Source: Jeotgalibaca arthritidis (GTDB lineage Bacteria; Bacillota; Bacilli; Lactobacillales; Aerococcaceae). Taken from it: a DNA stretch of 64,000 nucleotides. Shown here piece by piece: positions 1-10,019 of this stretch (position 1 is the stretch's first letter; each line of letters starts with the position of its first letter). The position numbers and the translations under genes are program-made. The DNA is taken from contig NZ_CP049740.1 of NCBI RefSeq assembly GCF_011100465.1, positions 561,857 to 625,856 on the forward strand, in the 5' to 3' direction. Below the pieces are notes generated by a model. That model was not told where the DNA came from. It saw only the letters and a program-made list of their open reading frames with translations, and ran no database searches.

Positions 1-855
1 CTTCAGCTTAGCCACAATCACTTCAGCTAATTTTTCTGTTCCAAGTGGTCTTAAATCGCCAAATTCAATGCCTGTTTTCTGGCTAAACATTTGCATGAAT
101 TGCAAGGATGCCGGTAAGCCTAATTGCTTATCCACTAGCCACTGTTCATCCAAGAAAATCTCTTCTGGCGGTCCCATCTTCACAACAGTTCCTTTTTCCA
201 TAATAATAACATGGTCTGCATAAGTAGCTACGTCATCCATTTGGTGAGTCACTAGCACAATCGAAATGTTTTGTTCTTTATGTAATCGGTAGAACATATT
301 CATAATTTCACGGCGACCAGCAGGATCAAGCCCAGCTGTTGGCTCGTCTAAGACAAGAACTTCTGGATTCATCGCTAAAACCCCTGCAATAGCCACACGG
401 CGCATTTGCCCACCGGATAGGTCAAAGGGTGAACGCTCCATAAACGTCTCGTCTAGGCCTACTAATGGCAGTACTTTGCGAACTGTTTCCATAGCTTCTG
501 CTTCTGAGACACCAAAGTTCATTGGTCCAAAGGCAATATCCTTAGCAATGGTCTCTTCAAAGAGTTGCGATTCAGGAAACTGGAAAACAATCCCTACTTT
601 TTTACGTAGGAATTTCAAGTTTTTATTGCTTGTTTCCTTAGTAATCACACGGTCTCCGATTGTAACGCTGCCTTCTGTTGGTTTTAACAGAGCGTTTAAA
701 TGTTGGGTTACCGTTGATTTCCCACTTCCTGTATGGCCAATTAAAGCCGTATAGGAGCCATCTGGAATTTGCAAGCTAACATCATAAAGAGCACGACTTT
801 CAAAGGGTGAGCCGGCTGAGTAAGCAAATCCTACATCTTGGAATATAATGTCCAT
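1..855 (-). CDS. ecfA2: EcfA2, energy-coupling factor transporter ATPase (3' end cut by window edge)
   Basis: This is an ATP-binding subunit of the ECF vitamin/metal uptake module. It pairs with EcfA1 on the cytoplasmic side of EcfT and powers exchangeable substrate-binding S components. I read 285 codons from the ATG at 855 with no stop before the window edge; the family is about 285-290 residues, so only a few residues are missing. Visible motifs are Walker A GHTGSGKST, signature LSGGQMRR and Walker B VLVLDEPT followed by AGLDP. Its start lies inside the end of ecfA1 (25-nt overlap), which suggests translational coupling. ecfT would be expected just beyond the edge. The substrate cannot be inferred. 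Confidence 0.95.
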   Translation of the reverse strand, partial: MDIIFQDVGFAYSAGSPFESRALYDVSLQIPDGSYTALIGHTGSGKSTVTQHLNALLKPTEGSVTIGDRVITKETSNKNLKFLRKKVGIVFQFPESQLFEETIAKDIAFGPMNFGVSEAEAMETVRKVLPLVGLDETFMERSPFDLSGGQMRRVAIAGVLAMNPEVLVLDEPTAGLDPAGRREIMNMFYRLHKEQNISIVLVTHQMDDVATYADHVIIMEKGTVVKMGPPEEIFLDEQWLVDKQLGLPASLQFMQMFSQKTGIEFGDLRPLGTEKLAEVIVAKLK

Positions 856-1670
856 AGCCAATCCACCATCCCTTCTTCAGTCAAGTATGTTTCAGGTACG
901 TCTAATCCTTGACGTTTTAATTGATATTTCAATTTTTCTGGGAACGGAATATCCAGTCCCATATCAATAATATCTGCTCCTACCGCAAAGATTTCCTCTG
1001 GCGTTCCAATTTGTTTTAATTGGCCTGCCTCCATAACAAAAATACGATTCGCCTTAGCAGCCTCGTCAATATCATGGGTAATGGAAATAACCGTTAAGTT
1101 TTCTTCTTCCTTAATTCGTTGAATGGTTTCAATAACCTCACGGCGGCCTTTTGGATCGAGCATAGTCGTTGCTTCATCTAAAATAATAATATCTGGTGCT
1201 AGTGCAATAATGCCTGCAATCGCAACCCGTTGTTTCTGCCCACCTGATAAACGAGCAGGTTCTTTATCTAAAAATTCAGACATATTAACAGCCTCTACTG
1301 ATTTTAAAACACGCTCTACCATTTCTTCGCGTGGTACACCGATATTTTCTAAACCAAAGGCAATGTCATCTTGAACGGTTGATCCGACAAACTGGTTATC
1401 GGGATTTTGGAATACCATGCCGACTTTACGACGAACATCCCATACCGTTTCCTCTGATAGTGTGATGCCACCAATCACAACGTCCCCTGATTTGGCCTCA
1501 ACAAGTCCATTAATAGTCTTAGCTAGTGTCGATTTACCTGAGCCGTTTGGTCCAATAATGGCAATCCATTCTCCTTTGTTGATTGAGAATGAGACATCAT
1601 TTAAGGCAGGACGTAAATCGTCTTCTGAGTATGTAAAAGTTATCTGATTTAGTTGGATTATTTCTTCCAT
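831..1670 (-). CDS. ecfA1: EcfA1, energy-coupling factor transporter ATPase
   Basis: First ATPase of the ECF transporter pair. Visible motifs are Walker A GPNGSGKST, signature LSGGQKQR and Walker B IIILDEAT followed by MLDP; the DEAT form is typical of EcfA1. I place the start at 1670 (MEEIIQLNQ), which has GGAAGTAGGG upstream and gives 279 residues, the usual family length. An in-frame start at 1706 would add 12 residues but has no ribosome binding site. A TATACT box at 1763-1768 may be the -10 of an ecf promoter, though no good -35 is seen. In relatives ecfA1 directly follows rplQ; here an oxygenase gene separates them. Confidence 0.95.
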   Translation of the reverse strand: MEEIIQLNQITFTYSEDDLRPALNDVSFSINKGEWIAIIGPNGSGKSTLAKTINGLVEAKSGDVVIGGITLSEETVWDVRRKVGMVFQNPDNQFVGSTVQDDIAFGLENIGVPREEMVERVLKSVEAVNMSEFLDKEPARLSGGQKQRVAIAGIIALAPDIIILDEATTMLDPKGRREVIETIQRIKEEENLTVISITHDIDEAAKANRIFVMEAGQLKQIGTPEEIFAVGADIIDMGLDIPFPEKLKYQLKRQGLDVPETYLTEEGMVDWLWTLYSKM

Positions 1671-1846
1671 TGGATACCCTACTTCCTTCTGCTTACCATC
1701 TCTCAATTTATACTAATATGAAAGAGCCAAGTAATCCTTTATAATTTTATTTTCACTTATCTAGTATACTGGAAAGTTAGTAAAAAAGCATCAGGTGTCT
1801 TGTCACTTTTAAGAAATTTTCAATCCTGTTTTCATTTCTGACAGCC

Positions 1847-2797
1847 TTATTCCTTAATCCCTTTTAATGGATTAAGTTTTTCCATAATCGCTTGGCGTTG
1901 GTCATTTAGAAATGGTGGCAAATCTAACTCTTTACCTAGGTCTTCCACAGCTCTATCCACCGTAAAGCCAGGATCATCAGTGGCTAGCTCAATCATAATA
2001 CCATTTGCTTCTCTAAAATAGAGACTCTCAAAATAAAAACGGTCATGACGCGCAACCACTTTAAATCCAAAATCAGTAATACGCTCTTGCCAATAGTCCA
2101 GTGCCTGCTTATCTTCGACACGAATAGCGATATGGTGAACACTGCCCTTGCCTGGTTTCTCTTTTGGACCGTCTTGCTCCACTAAGAGAATCTCACCATT
2201 CATTTTTCCTTCTTGAGCTTGGAAGAGAGCTGTATTTTCGGTCTGATAGACCTGTTGATAAGTAAACAAATCTACTAAGACTAGCTTAGACGCCTGTAAG
2301 CTTTCCACAGTCCATTCTACCACTGCCATCCCTCTAATCTGATGGTCGTAGGGAACACTTGATTCTTCCCACGATTCCCAAAAATCAGCTTGTTGACCGT
2401 CTCCAACGATAAGCGCTAGGCGTAACCCTTCAAAATCTTCAAACAAAATGGCTGGTCGCTGTGTATAAGTCGTTCTTCCACTGTGAATGACACCAAACTC
2501 ATCAAAACGATCTTGCCAATAGGTCAAACTGTCTTCCTTATCCACAATTAATCCAATCCGTGTCACTGCATTAGTCCCTCTATGCGTTTGTCCCAGTTTT
2601 TGATTTTCAAAAAAGGTTAAATCAATTCCTGGACTAGCTGTCTTATCACCAAAAAAGAGATGATACATTTCTGGGTTATTTTGATTAACGCTCACTTTAG
2701 CGCGTCTAAGTCCTAATATGTTTTGATAAAAGTCTGTGTTTGCATCGCCACTTTTAGTCATCATAGAAATGTGGTGGTGTCCGAGTATGTGTGTCAT
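1847..2797 (-). CDS. ring-cleaving dioxygenase of the glyoxalase/VOC superfamily (MhqO-like)
   Basis: A 316-residue protein with two tandem vicinal-oxygen-chelate halves. The first starts GHHHISMMTKSG, and the second starts near residue 220 with GSVHHIAIRVED. This matches the MhqO/MhqE/YkcA group, which in Bacillus is induced by quinones and catechol-type electrophiles and is thought to cleave or detoxify them. Candidate metal ligands are the HHH near residue 7, the HH of SVHH and a late Glu in MIELATDDPG. The gene has its own promoter and a near-consensus MhqR-type palindrome upstream, so it is probably a monocistronic stress gene inserted between rplQ and ecfA1. The exact substrate is unknown. 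Confidence 0.85.
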   Translation of the reverse strand: MTHILGHHHISMMTKSGDANTDFYQNILGLRRAKVSVNQNNPEMYHLFFGDKTASPGIDLTFFENQKLGQTHRGTNAVTRIGLIVDKEDSLTYWQDRFDEFGVIHSGRTTYTQRPAILFEDFEGLRLALIVGDGQQADFWESWEESSVPYDHQIRGMAVVEWTVESLQASKLVLVDLFTYQQVYQTENTALFQAQEGKMNGEILLVEQDGPKEKPGKGSVHHIAIRVEDKQALDYWQERITDFGFKVVARHDRFYFESLYFREANGIMIELATDDPGFTVDRAVEDLGKELDLPPFLNDQRQAIMEKLNPLKGIKE

Positions 2798-2837
2798 ATT
2801 ATCCCTACTTTCTTTTTCTCCTCTTTATTATAGCACA

Positions 2838-2855
2838 TATTTCGAATTCGAAATA
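2838..2855. promoter_or_regulatory. MhqR-like operator, perfect 18-bp palindrome
   Basis: TATTTCGAATTCGAAATA reads identically on both strands. From memory, the Bacillus MhqR box is close to TATCTCGAATTCGAGATA, differing by one symmetric base pair. It sits immediately upstream of a TATAAT -10 (minus strand, 2827-2832) of the dioxygenase gene and so covers the -35 region, as expected for a MarR-type repressor. No mhqR-like gene lies in the window. Confidence 0.75.
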
Positions 2856-2867
2856 AAAGAATCCAAC

Positions 2868-2898
2868 AAAAAAAGACGAGCACATTGGCTCATCTTTT
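2868..2898 (-). terminator. rho-independent terminator of the ribosomal protein operon
   Basis: On the minus strand the stem AGATGAGC pairs with GCTCGTCT (one G-T pair) around a 6-nt loop and is followed by TTTTTTTG. It lies about 200 nt after rplQ and just before the dioxygenase promoter. Confidence 0.85.
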
Positions 2899-2978
2899 CT
2901 GTTGAACGGGATATTTGGAAATAAGAAAAAAAATAGAGCTGAACATTTAGCGTCCATCTCTTATAGATCTACAAATGG

Positions 2979-3020
2979 TGAGCCACTAACGGAAATCATA
3001 CGATTTCCGTTAGGGTTCAC
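2979..3020 (-). other. strong hairpin in the rplQ 3' untranslated region
   Basis: CTAACGGAAATC at 2986-2997 and GATTTCCGTTAG at 3002-3013 form a perfect 12-bp stem with a 4-nt loop. It extends through GTGAGCC/GGTTCAC around a bulged A and one G-T pair. No U-tract follows directly, so it is not a standard terminator. The rest of the 304-nt gap (2798-3101) holds the operator, promoter and terminator listed separately. Confidence 0.6.
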
Positions 3021-3101
3021 GAGCTAGACTTTAACTTCTCAACCAATTGGGAGTAATCAACATCGTAGCGCTCTTTTCATCTGAAAGATAAATAGTTTTT
3101 A

Positions 3102-3482
3102 TTAAACTAATTCAATGATAACCATTGGTGCTGCGTCTCCGCGGCGTGGTTCAGTTTTCATGATACGAGTGTATCCACCTTGACGTTCTGCATAACGCTC
3201 AGCCAAGCCACTGAATAGTTTTTGCAATGCTGTTTCGACAACGATTTCTTCGTTTTCTTCACGAACATCAGCAACTTCGTTACGTACGAACTGTGCAGCC
3301 ATACGACGAGCATGCAAGTCTCCGCGTTTACCTAAAGTAATCATTTTTTCAACAGTTTTACGAATTTCTTTAGCGCGAGCTTCAGTCGTTACGATACGTT
3401 CGTTGATAATTAGATCAGTCGTTAGATCGCGTAGCATTGCTTTTCTTTGAGAACTTGTACGTCCTAATTTACGGTAAGCCAT
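3102..3482 (-). CDS. rplQ: 50S ribosomal protein L17 (bL17)
   Basis: bL17 binds 23S rRNA on the solvent side of the large subunit near the tunnel exit. The 126-residue protein begins [20 protein letters not shown] and ends [14 protein letters not shown], both conserved. It is the last gene of the ribosomal cluster, 27 nt after rpoA, the usual Firmicutes order. The terminator is about 200 nt downstream, leaving an unusually long structured 3' tail. Confidence 0.98.
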   Translation of the reverse strand: MAYRKLGRTSSQRKAMLRDLTTDLIINERIVTTEARAKEIRKTVEKMITLGKRGDLHARRMAAQFVRNEVADVREENEEIVVETALQKLFSGLAERYAERQGGYTRIMKTEPRRGDAAPMVIIELV

Positions 3483-3509
3483 TTCTGGAAATCCTCCTTT
3501 GCTGCAGTA

Positions 3510-4454
3510 CTAATCATCTTGGCGTAAACTTAGCTCAAGTTCATCCAACTTGTTTTTCACTTCTTCAAGTGATTTACGTCCTAGATTACGCACTTTAATC
3601 ATTTCTGCTTCTGATTTATTAGTCAGTTCTTGAATCGTATTGATTCCTGCACGTTTCAGACAGTTATATGAACGAACAGACAAGTCTAATTCTTCAATTG
3701 TCATCTCAAGCATTTTCTCTTTTTGAGTCTCTTCTTTTTCTACCATTACTTCAACCTTGCGAGCTTCGTCAGTTAGATTTACAAAGATGTTTAAATGCTC
3801 TGTCAGGATTTTAGCAGCTAAACTAACTGCTTCCTCTGGGCTTACTGAACCATTAGTCCATACGTCCAAAGTTAATTTATCATATACGTTCTTTTGACCG
3901 ATGCGAGTATTTTCAACTTGATAATTTACTTTATGTACAGGAGTAAAAATCGAGTCAACTGGAATAACACCAATTGGCATGTCTTCCGTTTTATTATGTT
4001 CTGAACGAACATAACCACGGCCATTTTTTGCATCCATACGCACATGGAACTGTGCACCTTCAGCAACGGTACAAATATATAAATCAGGGTTTAATACTTC
4101 TACATCACTGTCGTGATTGATATCAGCAGCAGTTACAACTGCTGGACCTTTTACGTCAATCTCGATTGTCTTGTCTTCATTGGTATAGAATTTCAAAGCC
4201 AATTGTTTAATGTTTAAGATGATTTGAGTCACATCTTCTAACACACCATCAATGGTTGAGAATTCATGCAGAACGCCATCAATTTGAATAGTAGATACTG
4301 CATTACCTGGTAATGAAGATAATAAAATACGACGTAATGAGTTACCAAGTGTTGTCCCATATCCCCGTTCAAGTGGTTCTACAACGAATTTGCCAAATGT
4401 AGCATCCTCGCTGATCTCAATCGTTTCAATTCTTGGTTTTTCAATTTCGATCAT
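3510..4454 (-). CDS. rpoA: DNA-directed RNA polymerase subunit alpha
   Basis: The alpha subunit nucleates RNA polymerase assembly and contacts upstream promoter DNA and activators. The 314 residues show the N-terminal dimerisation domain ([15 protein letters not shown] near 35-50) and a C-terminal domain from about 245 ([16 protein letters not shown], then [14 protein letters not shown]), joined by an acidic linker. Length is normal. It lies between rpsK and rplQ as in other Bacillota, tying polymerase supply to ribosome synthesis. Confidence 0.98.
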   Translation of the reverse strand: MIEIEKPRIETIEISEDATFGKFVVEPLERGYGTTLGNSLRRILLSSLPGNAVSTIQIDGVLHEFSTIDGVLEDVTQIILNIKQLALKFYTNEDKTIEIDVKGPAVVTAADINHDSDVEVLNPDLYICTVAEGAQFHVRMDAKNGRGYVRSEHNKTEDMPIGVIPVDSIFTPVHKVNYQVENTRIGQKNVYDKLTLDVWTNGSVSPEEAVSLAAKILTEHLNIFVNLTDEARKVEVMVEKEETQKEKMLEMTIEELDLSVRSYNCLKRAGINTIQELTNKSEAEMIKVRNLGRKSLEEVKNKLDELELSLRQDD

Positions 4455-4536
4455 ATGTCAATTTACCCCTTTCAAAACGGTTCGTTCATCCTAGTGAGTC
4501 CATTGCGATATAAAACTTCTGGATACAAAAGATGTA

Positions 4537-4923
4537 TTATACCCGACGGCGTTTTGGTGGGCGACATCCGTTGTGTGGAATAGGAGTTACGTCACGAATT
4601 GCTGTAACTTCCAATCCTGTTGCTTGTAGCGAACGAATAGCTGCTTCACGTCCTGAACCAGGACCTTTAACTGCTACTTCAACGCTCTTCATGCCATGTT
4701 CCATAGAAGCTTTTGCAGCAGACTCTGCAGCCATTTGTGCCGCGAAAGGAGTTGATTTACGAGAACCTTTGAACCCTAGCGCACCAGCTGAAGACCATGA
4801 AATTGCGTTTCCATGTACATCTGTAATCATAACAATAGTATTATTGAACGTAGAACGAATGTGAGCAACACCACTTTCGATATTCTTTTTCACACGACGT
4901 TTACGAGATACTTTTTTAGCCAT
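4537..4923 (-). CDS. rpsK: 30S ribosomal protein S11 (uS11)
   Basis: uS11 sits on the platform of the small subunit and lines the mRNA exit path near the E site. The 128 residues include the family signature [14 protein letters not shown]-like segment ([17 protein letters not shown]) and the basic tail CRPPKRRRV. An AGGAGG-type site precedes the ATG at 4923. Spacing to rpsM is 27 nt, consistent with one transcript. Confidence 0.98.
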   Translation of the reverse strand: MAKKVSRKRRVKKNIESGVAHIRSTFNNTIVMITDVHGNAISWSSAGALGFKGSRKSTPFAAQMAAESAAKASMEHGMKSVEVAVKGPGSGREAAIRSLQATGLEVTAIRDVTPIPHNGCRPPKRRRV

Positions 4924-4950
4924 GAAGTGTTAACCTCCTTCACTTATGAA

Positions 4951-5316
4951 TTATTTTTTCTTACCAGCGATTGCTTTTGCAGGACCCTTACGAGTACGTG
5001 CATTATTTTTAGTGTTTTGTCCGCGAACTGGCAAACCACGACGGTGACGGATTCCACGGTATGAACCGATTTCCATCAAGCGTTTGATGTTTAAGTTAAC
5101 CTCACGACGCATGTCACCTTCAACTTTTAGTTTGTCAACTTCAATACGGATGCGGTCTAACTCATCGTTAGTTAAGTCACGAACACGAGTTTCTTCTGAA
5201 ACGTTAGCGTCTGCAAGAACTTTCTTAGCAGTTGTGCTACCAATTCCATAAATGTATGTCAATGAGATAACGATGCGTTTGTCACGCGGAATATCTACTC
5301 CAGCGATACGAGCCAT
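4951..5316 (-). CDS. rpsM: 30S ribosomal protein S13 (uS13)
   Basis: uS13 lies in the head of the 30S subunit, contacts P-site tRNA through its basic C-terminal tail and forms the intersubunit bridge with uL5. The 121-residue protein opens [26 protein letters not shown] and closes with the conserved [23 protein letters not shown] segment before a lysine-rich end. It stands between rpmJ and rpsK. Confidence 0.98.
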   Translation of the reverse strand: MARIAGVDIPRDKRIVISLTYIYGIGSTTAKKVLADANVSEETRVRDLTNDELDRIRIEVDKLKVEGDMRREVNLNIKRLMEIGSYRGIRHRRGLPVRGQNTKNNARTRKGPAKAIAGKKK

Positions 5317-5336
5317 TTAATGGCACCTCCTTATTA

Positions 5337-5450
5337 TTATCCTTGGCGTTGTTTGTGTTTAGGATTTTCACAAATCACCATAACACGGCCATTTCTGCGA
5401 ATTACTTTACATTTCTCACAGATTGGTTTTACTGATGCTCTAACTTTCAT
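5337..5450 (-). CDS. rpmJ: 50S ribosomal protein L36 (bL36), zinc-binding form
   Basis: A 37-residue protein too short for routine gene finding. I translated it directly as [20 protein letters not shown] and onward to HKQRQG. It keeps the zinc ligands Cys11, Cys14, Cys27 and His32, so it is the C+ (zinc-dependent) paralogue. bL36 is the smallest large-subunit protein and stabilises 23S rRNA late in assembly. An AGGAGG site lies 8-9 nt before the start. Position between infA and rpsM is canonical. Confidence 0.97.
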   Translation of the reverse strand: MKVRASVKPICEKCKVIRRNGRVMVICENPKHKQRQG

Positions 5451-5482
5451 TATTTTTCCTCCTTTAAAATGATGGAGTGTAA

Positions 5483-5701
5483 TTATTTGAAACGATATGT
5501 TATACGGCCGCGAGTAAGATCATACGGGGATAGTTCCACCGTAACTTTATCACCTGGTAAAATACGAATGTAGTTCATTCTAATCTTTCCAGAAACATGC
5601 GCGAGCACAATATGGCCGTTTTCAAGTTCTACCTTGAACATTGCATTGGGCAACGTCTCAGCGATTACTCCTTCAATTTCAATAACGTCGTCTTTCGCCA
5701 T
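5483..5701 (-). CDS. infA: translation initiation factor IF-1
   Basis: A 72-residue OB-fold protein ([30 protein letters not shown] and onward to GRITYRFK) that occupies the A site of the 30S subunit during initiation. GAGGAGGTAAGAAG precedes the ATG. It is the first gene after a clear promoter at 5779-5806, so infA-rpmJ-rpsM-rpsK-rpoA-rplQ can be transcribed independently of the upstream ribosomal genes. Confidence 0.98.
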   Translation of the reverse strand: MAKDDVIEIEGVIAETLPNAMFKVELENGHIVLAHVSGKIRMNYIRILPGDKVTVELSPYDLTRGRITYRFK

Positions 5702-5778
5702 CTTCTTACCTCCTCACATTATTTCAAGCTAATTAATTACGATTTGTCTAAGCAATATTATTTTACACTAACTACAAT

Positions 5779-5806
5779 ATTATAGCATAGTATCAAGCTT
5801 TTGCAA
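5779..5806 (-). promoter_or_regulatory. sigma-A promoter for infA-rplQ
   Basis: On the minus strand TTGCAA, a 16-bp spacer and TATAAT, with an extended -10 (TGCTATAAT). It lies in the 133-nt gap between adk and infA and would give a leader of about 70 nt. Confidence 0.8.
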
Positions 5807-5834
5807 AGAAAATACTTACTATTAATCAACTATA

Positions 5835-6527
<693 letters not shown>

Positions 6528-6544
6528 CTAACCCCGTACACATC

Positions 6545-7837
6545 TTACTTTTGAATAAATCCTTGATAATTGCGTTTCACCATTCGTCCTTCAATTTGTC
6601 TTGCGGTATCCAATGCGGTTCCGATAACAATTAAAAGACTAGTTCCACCAAGAGCTAATGAGTCTGGTAGGTTCCATAATGCAGAAGCAACAATAGGCAA
6701 GAGAGCAATCAATCCGAGGAACACAGCGCCAACTGTACTTAAGCGCATCAACAAGCTTGTAATATATTCTTCGGTTCCTCTACCAGGGCGAACACTCGGG
6801 ATGTAAGCTCCTGACTTTTGTAAATTCTCGGCCATTTTCTCAGGGTTAATTTGAATTAGCGCATAGAAATACGTGAACACGACAATCAGAATTGTATAAA
6901 TAGCAGCTCCAATTGGTTCACGGAAATTGACTAATGTATTAACCACTTGATACCAAGTTGCCTCACTATGATTCGCTGCAAAGAATCCTAAGATTGTTTG
7001 CGGAGTCATCATGAATGAACTGGCAAAAATAACCGGAATAACTCCAGCAGAGTTGATTTTTAACGGTAAGTGAGCTGCTTGGTTTGACCCAGTTGCTCGT
7101 TTAGAATACTGAACTGGTATTCTTCTTTCCGCTTGTTGAATATAAACAACAAAAATAACAACTAATAACATTGCTACAAGTAAGGCTACTGTAAAAATGA
7201 TGTTGGTTGTCAGTTCACTTGAATTGACAAAACGATCTTCATAGAAAGTAATTAAATCGGCTGGAATACGAGCAACAATACCAGAGAAGATAATCAGAGA
7301 AGTTCCATTACCAATCCCATTCATTGTTATCGCATCACCGATAAAGATTACTAGCATCGAACCTGCAGTCATAATCAACGCTATCATGAGATAGGTTTCT
7401 AATCCTGGGTTGCGAACTAATCCTAAGTTGGATAATTGGTTAAAACCAATTGAAATCCCGATTGATTGTACAAATGCAAGAACAACTGCTAAGTACTTTG
7501 TTGCTTGATTCAACTTCCTTCTACCAACTTCACCTTGTTTAGACCATTCCGTGAATTTCGGAATAATATCCATTTGTAAGAGTTGAATGACAATAGAAGA
7601 AGTGATATAAGGCGAGACACCCATTGCGAAGATAGAGTACTGACTAAGTGCTCCACCTCCAAAAGTGTTCAATAGGCTAAATAAGCCTATTGATGCCAAG
7701 TTTTGAATGGCACCCGCATTCACACCAGGTACAGTAATATGAGTTCCGATACGGAAAACAATCAACATACCAAGTGTAAAGAAAATTCTGTTTCTAATGT
7801 CCTTCACCTGAAATGCATTTTTCAGAAGCGCAAACAT
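6545..7837 (-). CDS. secY: protein translocase subunit SecY
   Basis: SecY is the membrane channel for Sec-dependent export and membrane insertion, working with SecE, SecG and SecA. The 430-residue protein has about ten hydrophobic segments, the plug/TM2 region GGALSQYSIFAMGVSPYITS and the basic cytoplasmic loop IQQAERRIPVQYSKR. Its start overlaps the rplO stop by one base (position 7837), so the two are translationally coupled. Confidence 0.98.
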   Translation of the reverse strand: MFALLKNAFQVKDIRNRIFFTLGMLIVFRIGTHITVPGVNAGAIQNLASIGLFSLLNTFGGGALSQYSIFAMGVSPYITSSIVIQLLQMDIIPKFTEWSKQGEVGRRKLNQATKYLAVVLAFVQSIGISIGFNQLSNLGLVRNPGLETYLMIALIMTAGSMLVIFIGDAITMNGIGNGTSLIIFSGIVARIPADLITFYEDRFVNSSELTTNIIFTVALLVAMLLVVIFVVYIQQAERRIPVQYSKRATGSNQAAHLPLKINSAGVIPVIFASSFMMTPQTILGFFAANHSEATWYQVVNTLVNFREPIGAAIYTILIVVFTYFYALIQINPEKMAENLQKSGAYIPSVRPGRGTEEYITSLLMRLSTVGAVFLGLIALLPIVASALWNLPDSLALGGTSLLIVIGTALDTARQIEGRMVKRNYQGFIQK

Positions 7838-8277
7838 TAGATCACCTCAACAGTTCCACCGGCAGCTTCAATCGCTTCTTTCGCTGCTTCGGAGAATTTA
7901 TGAGCTTTAACGTTCAATTTCTTCTCAACCGCACCTTTTGCTAAAACTTTGATGCCGGATTTTTCATCACGTACAACGCCGCTTTCAACAAGTAATGCCG
8001 GTGTTACTTCTGTACCTTCTTCGAAACGGTTTAAAGTATCTAGGTTTACAACAGCATATTCTTTACGATTGATGTTTGTAAATCCACGTTTAGGGATACG
8101 ACGGAACAATGGTTGTTGTCCACCTTCGAAGCCTAATCTTACTCCACCACCTGAACGAGCTTTTTGACCTTTATGTCCACGTCCAGATGTTTTTCCGTTT
8201 CCTGATGAAGATCCACGACCTACACGGTTACGTACTTTACGAGATCCTTCTGTTGGTTTTAATTCATGAAGTTTCAT
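7837..8277 (-). CDS. rplO: 50S ribosomal protein L15 (uL15)
   Basis: uL15 is a late-assembly large-subunit protein near the central protuberance. The 146 residues start [38 protein letters not shown], the extended glycine- and arginine-rich arm that threads into rRNA, and end in a globular domain. The stop codon overlaps the secY start. Confidence 0.98.
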   Translation of the reverse strand: MKLHELKPTEGSRKVRNRVGRGSSSGNGKTSGRGHKGQKARSGGGVRLGFEGGQQPLFRRIPKRGFTNINRKEYAVVNLDTLNRFEEGTEVTPALLVESGVVRDEKSGIKVLAKGAVEKKLNVKAHKFSEAAKEAIEAAGGTVEVI

Positions 8278-8310
8278 AGTAACTGGGCACCTCCTTCGTT
8301 ATAGATTGAA

Positions 8311-8493
8311 TTATTTAACTTCTTCTACTTCTACTAAATGGCTAACTGTGTTAATCATGCCTTTGATTGCATCATTAGCAGGTTTTACAGCAGTTTTACC
8401 AACTTTTGTTAATCCTAAAGCCTTCAAAGTATCTTTTTGGTTTTGAGGACGTCCAATTGAGCTACGTACTAAAGTAATCTTTAATTCTGCCAT
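8311..8493 (-). CDS. rpmD: 50S ribosomal protein L30 (uL30)
   Basis: A 60-residue protein ([20 protein letters not shown], ending in [11 protein letters not shown]) with the short bacterial uL30 ferredoxin-like fold, located on the large-subunit surface. It stands between rpsE (14-nt gap) and rplO, the standard spc operon order. Confidence 0.97.
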   Translation of the reverse strand: MAELKITLVRSSIGRPQNQKDTLKALGLTKVGKTAVKPANDAIKGMINTVSHLVEVEEVK

Positions 8494-8507
8494 CTTGTAT
8501 ATCCTCC

Positions 8508-9008
8508 TTAACCTTTAATTTCTTCTACGGATTTACCACGTAATGCAGCAACATCCTCGATTTTTTTCAATTGTTCTAGACCATTAACAGTTGCACGAAC
8601 CATGTTAATTGGAGTGCTTGAACCTAATGATTTAGAAGTAATATCAGCGATACCTGCTAATTCGATGACCGCACGAACAGGACCTCCAGCTGATACTCCA
8701 GAACCGGCAACAGCAGGTTTCAACATTACGTTACCACCGCTATAACGACCGATTACTTCGTGAGGAATTGTTGTTCCTGTAATTGGTACTTCAATCATGT
8801 TTTTCTTAGCAGCTTCGATAGCTTTACGGATTGCTTCTGGAACTTCGTTAGCTTTCCCTGTACCGAAACCAACATGTCCATTTCTATCTCCGACAACAAC
8901 TAAAGCAGCAAAACGTAATTTACGTCCACCTTTAACAACTTTAGTTACACGGTTAATCGCAACAACGCGATCTTCAATATCTAAATGAGTTGGGTCAATA
9001 TATACCAT
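8508..9008 (-). CDS. rpsE: 30S ribosomal protein S5 (uS5)
   Basis: uS5 lies at the mRNA entry site and affects decoding accuracy and spectinomycin binding. The 166 residues hold the N-terminal double-stranded-RNA-binding fold and a C-terminal S5 domain ([20 protein letters not shown]). The spectinomycin loop near residues 22-32 reads [12 protein letters not shown] and looks wild type. It lies between rplR and rpmD. Confidence 0.98.
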   Translation of the reverse strand: MVYIDPTHLDIEDRVVAINRVTKVVKGGRKLRFAALVVVGDRNGHVGFGTGKANEVPEAIRKAIEAAKKNMIEVPITGTTIPHEVIGRYSGGNVMLKPAVAGSGVSAGGPVRAVIELAGIADITSKSLGSSTPINMVRATVNGLEQLKKIEDVAALRGKSVEEIKG

Positions 9009-9028
9009 ATGTAGGCATCCTCCTTTTC

Positions 9029-9394
9029 TTAGAAATCTAGTCCGTTTTCACGGGCAGCTTCAGCTAATGTTTGTACACGTCCGTGGTATAAGTATCCTCC
9101 ACGGTCAAATACTACTGATTTCAAACCTTTTTCAGTTGCGCGTTCAGCGATAACTTTACCTACAACTGCGGCTTGTTCTGTTTTAGTAGCTGCTTCAGAT
9201 GCATCTTTTTTACTTGAGGCACTTGCCAGCGTCACACCCGCTACGTCATCAACTAATTGAGCGTAGATGTGTTTGTTAGAACGGAATACGTTCAAGCGTG
9301 GGCACTCAGCAGTACCAGAGATTTTTCTTCTTACGCGAGCATGTCTTGACTGGCGTGTTTTGTTTTTATCTGGTTTATTAATCACAATTGTCAC
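9029..9394 (-). CDS. rplR: 50S ribosomal protein L18 (uL18)
   Basis: uL18 binds 5S rRNA with uL5 in the central protuberance. The 121 residues start [25 protein letters not shown] and contain the conserved [19 protein letters not shown] segment and the end [41 protein letters not shown] gives the start at 9394. Confidence 0.98.
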   Translation of the reverse strand: MTIVINKPDKNKTRQSRHARVRRKISGTAECPRLNVFRSNKHIYAQLVDDVAGVTLASASSKKDASEAATKTEQAAVVGKVIAERATEKGLKSVVFDRGGYLYHGRVQTLAEAARENGLDF

Positions 9395-9440
9395 CTCTTT
9401 TATTTAAGTGTATTAACTTGCTTTAAGAAGAAACTGGCTA

Positions 9441-9977
9441 TTATTTACCAGTTTTACCTTCTTTACGACGGATGATTTCGTCAGAGTACTTGATACCTTT
9501 GCCTTTGTATGGCTCTGGTGGGCGTACAGCGCGAACGTTAGCTGCTAGAGCGCCAACTTTTTCTTTGTCGTAACCAGAAATAGTGATTTTTGTATTAGCG
9601 TTAACTTCTACAGTTACACCTTCTTCTGGAGTGAATTCTACTGGATGAGAGTAACCAACGTTCAATACAAGTTTGTTACCTTGTAATTGAGCACGGTACC
9701 CAACCCCAATTAATTCTAGATCTTTCTTAAATCCTTCAGATACACCAACAACCATGTTGCTGAATAGCGCACGAGTTGTTCCGTGAATAGATTTTGTGAA
9801 CTTTTCTTCGTTTGCACGAGTAAATGTAGCAGTGTTTCCTTCTACATTGATAGTGATTAGCTCACTGAAAGTTTGTGTCAATTCGCCTTTAGGACCTTTG
9901 ACTGTTACTGTGTTTCCATCTTGAGCAATGGTTACGCCAGCTGGAATTTCGACTTGTTTATTACCAATACGACTCAC
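9441..9977 (-). CDS. rplF: 50S ribosomal protein L6 (uL6)
   Basis: uL6 lies near the sarcin-ricin loop and the factor-binding site of the large subunit. The 178 residues form two similar halves from an ancient internal duplication, with the C-terminal signature [32 protein letters not shown] lies upstream of the ATG at 9977. Confidence 0.98.
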   Translation of the reverse strand: MSRIGNKQVEIPAGVTIAQDGNTVTVKGPKGELTQTFSELITINVEGNTATFTRANEEKFTKSIHGTTRALFSNMVVGVSEGFKKDLELIGVGYRAQLQGNKLVLNVGYSHPVEFTPEEGVTVEVNANTKITISGYDKEKVGALAANVRAVRPPEPYKGKGIKYSDEIIRRKEGKTGK

Positions 9978-10019
9978 AGGGCTGCACCTCCTTGTTTTAG
10001 TTAGGGTAGGAAGAATGGA

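Noticed and set aside
2780-2975. Short minus-strand frame through the rplQ operon terminator
   Set aside because: It runs through the terminator and operator, has no ribosome binding site and encodes a Phe/Lys-rich low-complexity string.
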